Positions 21,341 through 22,478 of a DNA stretch of 22,478 nt are shown here, piece after piece (position 1 is the first letter of the stretch; every line of letters begins with the position of its first letter). The translations under genes and the position numbers were made by a program. The notes below the pieces were generated by a model, which ran no database searches, had not been told where the DNA came from, and saw only the letters and a list, made by a program, of their open reading frames with translations. Source of the stretch: Chloroflexota bacterium (lineage in GTDB: Bacteria; Chloroflexota; Dehalococcoidia; UBA1151; UBA1328); contig NYZY01000097.1 in assembly GCA_002687335.1 (NCBI GenBank), positions 1 through 22,478 of the forward strand, in the 5' to 3' direction.

Positions 21341-22478
21341 ATGAGTATAGATATTATGGATGATGTTTTTGATAAAGCTCTTTCATCCCCTGGATTAGTC
21401 CAAGATCCCTCCGTTCTTCGATCAGATTACATACCTGATCGTCTTCCTTTTCGAGAGGAACAGATACGAACAGTTGCAGAAATTCTTGCGCCCATATTAA
21501 AAAACTCTAAACCATCAAATTTGTTATTATATGGAAAAACCGGTACTGGTAAGACGGCTGTTACACACCGCGTCCTTGAACGTCTTCAAAAAGCAGCCAC
21601 AAAAACCCCCAAACAAATGACGTTCGCTTATTGTAACAGCAGAGTGGCAGGAACTGAATACCGCGTTCTCTCACAACTTGCAAACGCAATCGGCGTTGAA
21701 ATTCCTTTCACCGGTCTAGCTCTTAGTGAGGTGTTTGCGCGCATAATCAAACACATCAACCAATCACAAACAAACGTGATATTCACTTTAGATGAAATTG
21801 ATTTCCTTGTTAAGCACTCTGGAGACGATTTACTCTATGAGTTTACAAGATCAAACAGTGAAATTTTCCCTGCTTCTTTATCACTTGTGGGCATATCTAA
21901 CGATTTACAGTTTAAAGATCTCCTAGATCCGCGAGTACTCAGTAGCCTTAGTGAAGAAGAAATAGTCTTTACTCCCTATACCGCCGACCAGCTGCGCACC
22001 ATTCTTAACGAGAGAGCCCTTTTAGCGTTCCCTCCAGGTCAAGTATCCCAAGCCGCCGTAAACCTTTGTGCGGCTCTAGCTGCATCTGAACACGGCGATG
22101 CCCGTCGCGCCGTCGACCTGCTGCGGGTGGCAGCTGAAATAGCTGAAAGAAAATCTGCAGCTAGTCTTGAGGAGGAACACATACGCCTTGCTCTTCAGCA
22201 CATAGAACAAGACCGAATAGGCGAGGCCGTACACTCTCTACCCTTACATGCAAAGCTTCTTCTTACCACCATCATGCTAAATCAAGACTCGCAATCAACT
22301 GGAGAAATTTATGAGTCCTATCGTAAATTAACAGAAACAATACGTACTGAATCTCTTACTCAGAGACGCGTTAGTGCATTATTAGCAGAGCTGGACATGC
22401 TTGGATTAATTACAACAAGTATCGTTTCAAAAGGACGATATGGTCGAACAAAGAGTATATACACACAAGTTCCAAAAA
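21341..22478 (+). CDS. cdc6: Orc1/Cdc6 replication initiator, 3' end beyond window
   Basis: Binds origin recognition boxes and loads the MCM helicase. The frame is open from ATG 21341 to the window end (379 codons), so perhaps only the last few dozen residues are missing. Features: Walker A GKTGTGKT at 65-72, Walker B FTLDEID with D151 and E152, sensor 1 Asn187 (GISND), sensor 2 Arg255 (GDARRAVDLL), and a C-terminal winged helix beginning near STGEIYESYRKLTET and containing SLTQRRVSALLAELDMLGLI and the wing KGRYGRTKSIYTQ. The start is chosen because an upstream ATG at 21322 is out of frame and closes quickly, and because MSIDIMDDVFDKAL fits the family's N-terminus. The adjacent boxes at 21022-21309 fit its expected binding sites. 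Confidence 0.95.
   Translation, partial: MSIDIMDDVFDKALSSPGLVQDPSVLRSDYIPDRLPFREEQIRTVAEILAPILKNSKPSNLLLYGKTGTGKTAVTHRVLERLQKAATKTPKQMTFAYCNSRVAGTEYRVLSQLANAIGVEIPFTGLALSEVFARIIKHINQSQTNVIFTLDEIDFLVKHSGDDLLYEFTRSNSEIFPASLSLVGISNDLQFKDLLDPRVLSSLSEEEIVFTPYTADQLRTILNERALLAFPPGQVSQAAVNLCAALAASEHGDARRAVDLLRVAAEIAERKSAASLEEEHIRLALQHIEQDRIGEAVHSLPLHAKLLLTTIMLNQDSQSTGEIYESYRKLTETIRTESLTQRRVSALLAELDMLGLITTSIVSKGRYGRTKSIYTQVPK

Noticed and set aside
1..22478. CRISPR array, transposon or integrated element
   Set aside because: No regularly spaced repeats, transposase or integrase genes, terminal inverted repeats, or att-like duplications next to the tRNA were seen. The gene content is ordinary chromosomal.

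Overview
The window is chromosomal DNA of an archaeon, most likely a mesophilic or moderately thermophilic member of the TACK side of the tree (Thaumarchaeota- or Bathyarchaeota-like). The reasons are: the large subunit of the archaeal replicative polymerase PolD, an Orc1/Cdc6 initiator beside origin recognition boxes, an Elf1-like zinc ribbon, geranylgeranylglyceryl phosphate synthase (archaeal ether lipids), a tRNA with a bulge-helix-bulge intron at a non-anticodon-loop position, many TTG/GTG starts, and AT-rich promoters close to start codons. PolD argues against Crenarchaeota proper. I cannot fix the lineage further from sequence alone. I see no insertion sequence, integrase, CRISPR array or rRNA.

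Left part (1-5000): the 3' end of queC (7-deazaguanine tRNA modification) converges on a minus-strand set. That set reads, in transcription order, a molybdenum-hydroxylase catalytic subunit without its small and medium partners, a DAO-type FAD oxidoreductase, and a NikR-type metal regulator with a perfect 7-1-7 palindrome directly in front of its start codon.

Middle (5100-10100): an unrecognised 115-residue protein, an NAD kinase whose start is separated from its body by an apparent one-base insertion in an A run, an intron-bearing tRNA-Met(CAT), endonuclease IV, an Hjc-like nuclease with altered catalytic residues, and on the minus strand a UbiD-family decarboxylase preceded by a small heat shock protein.

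Stress and metabolism block (10100-14650): a tiny zinc-finger gene (44 residues, minus strand) and grpE diverge around palindromic sequence. grpE is followed by dnaJ with no dnaK between them, then serine hydroxymethyltransferase and an RNase Z-like metallo-beta-lactamase protein.

Information-processing block (14680-22478): a minus-strand operon Elf1 - GGGP synthase - PolD DP2, then three short unrecognised proteins (one membrane-anchored with a winged helix, one winged-helix-like), then about 500 bp without convincing genes that I interpret as a replication origin. It has three good origin recognition boxes (plus one degenerate), an AT-rich stretch and a second motif family (TTCACAA). Finally comes orc1/cdc6, which runs off the right edge. 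The origin, the initiator and the replicative polymerase thus lie within about 8 kb.
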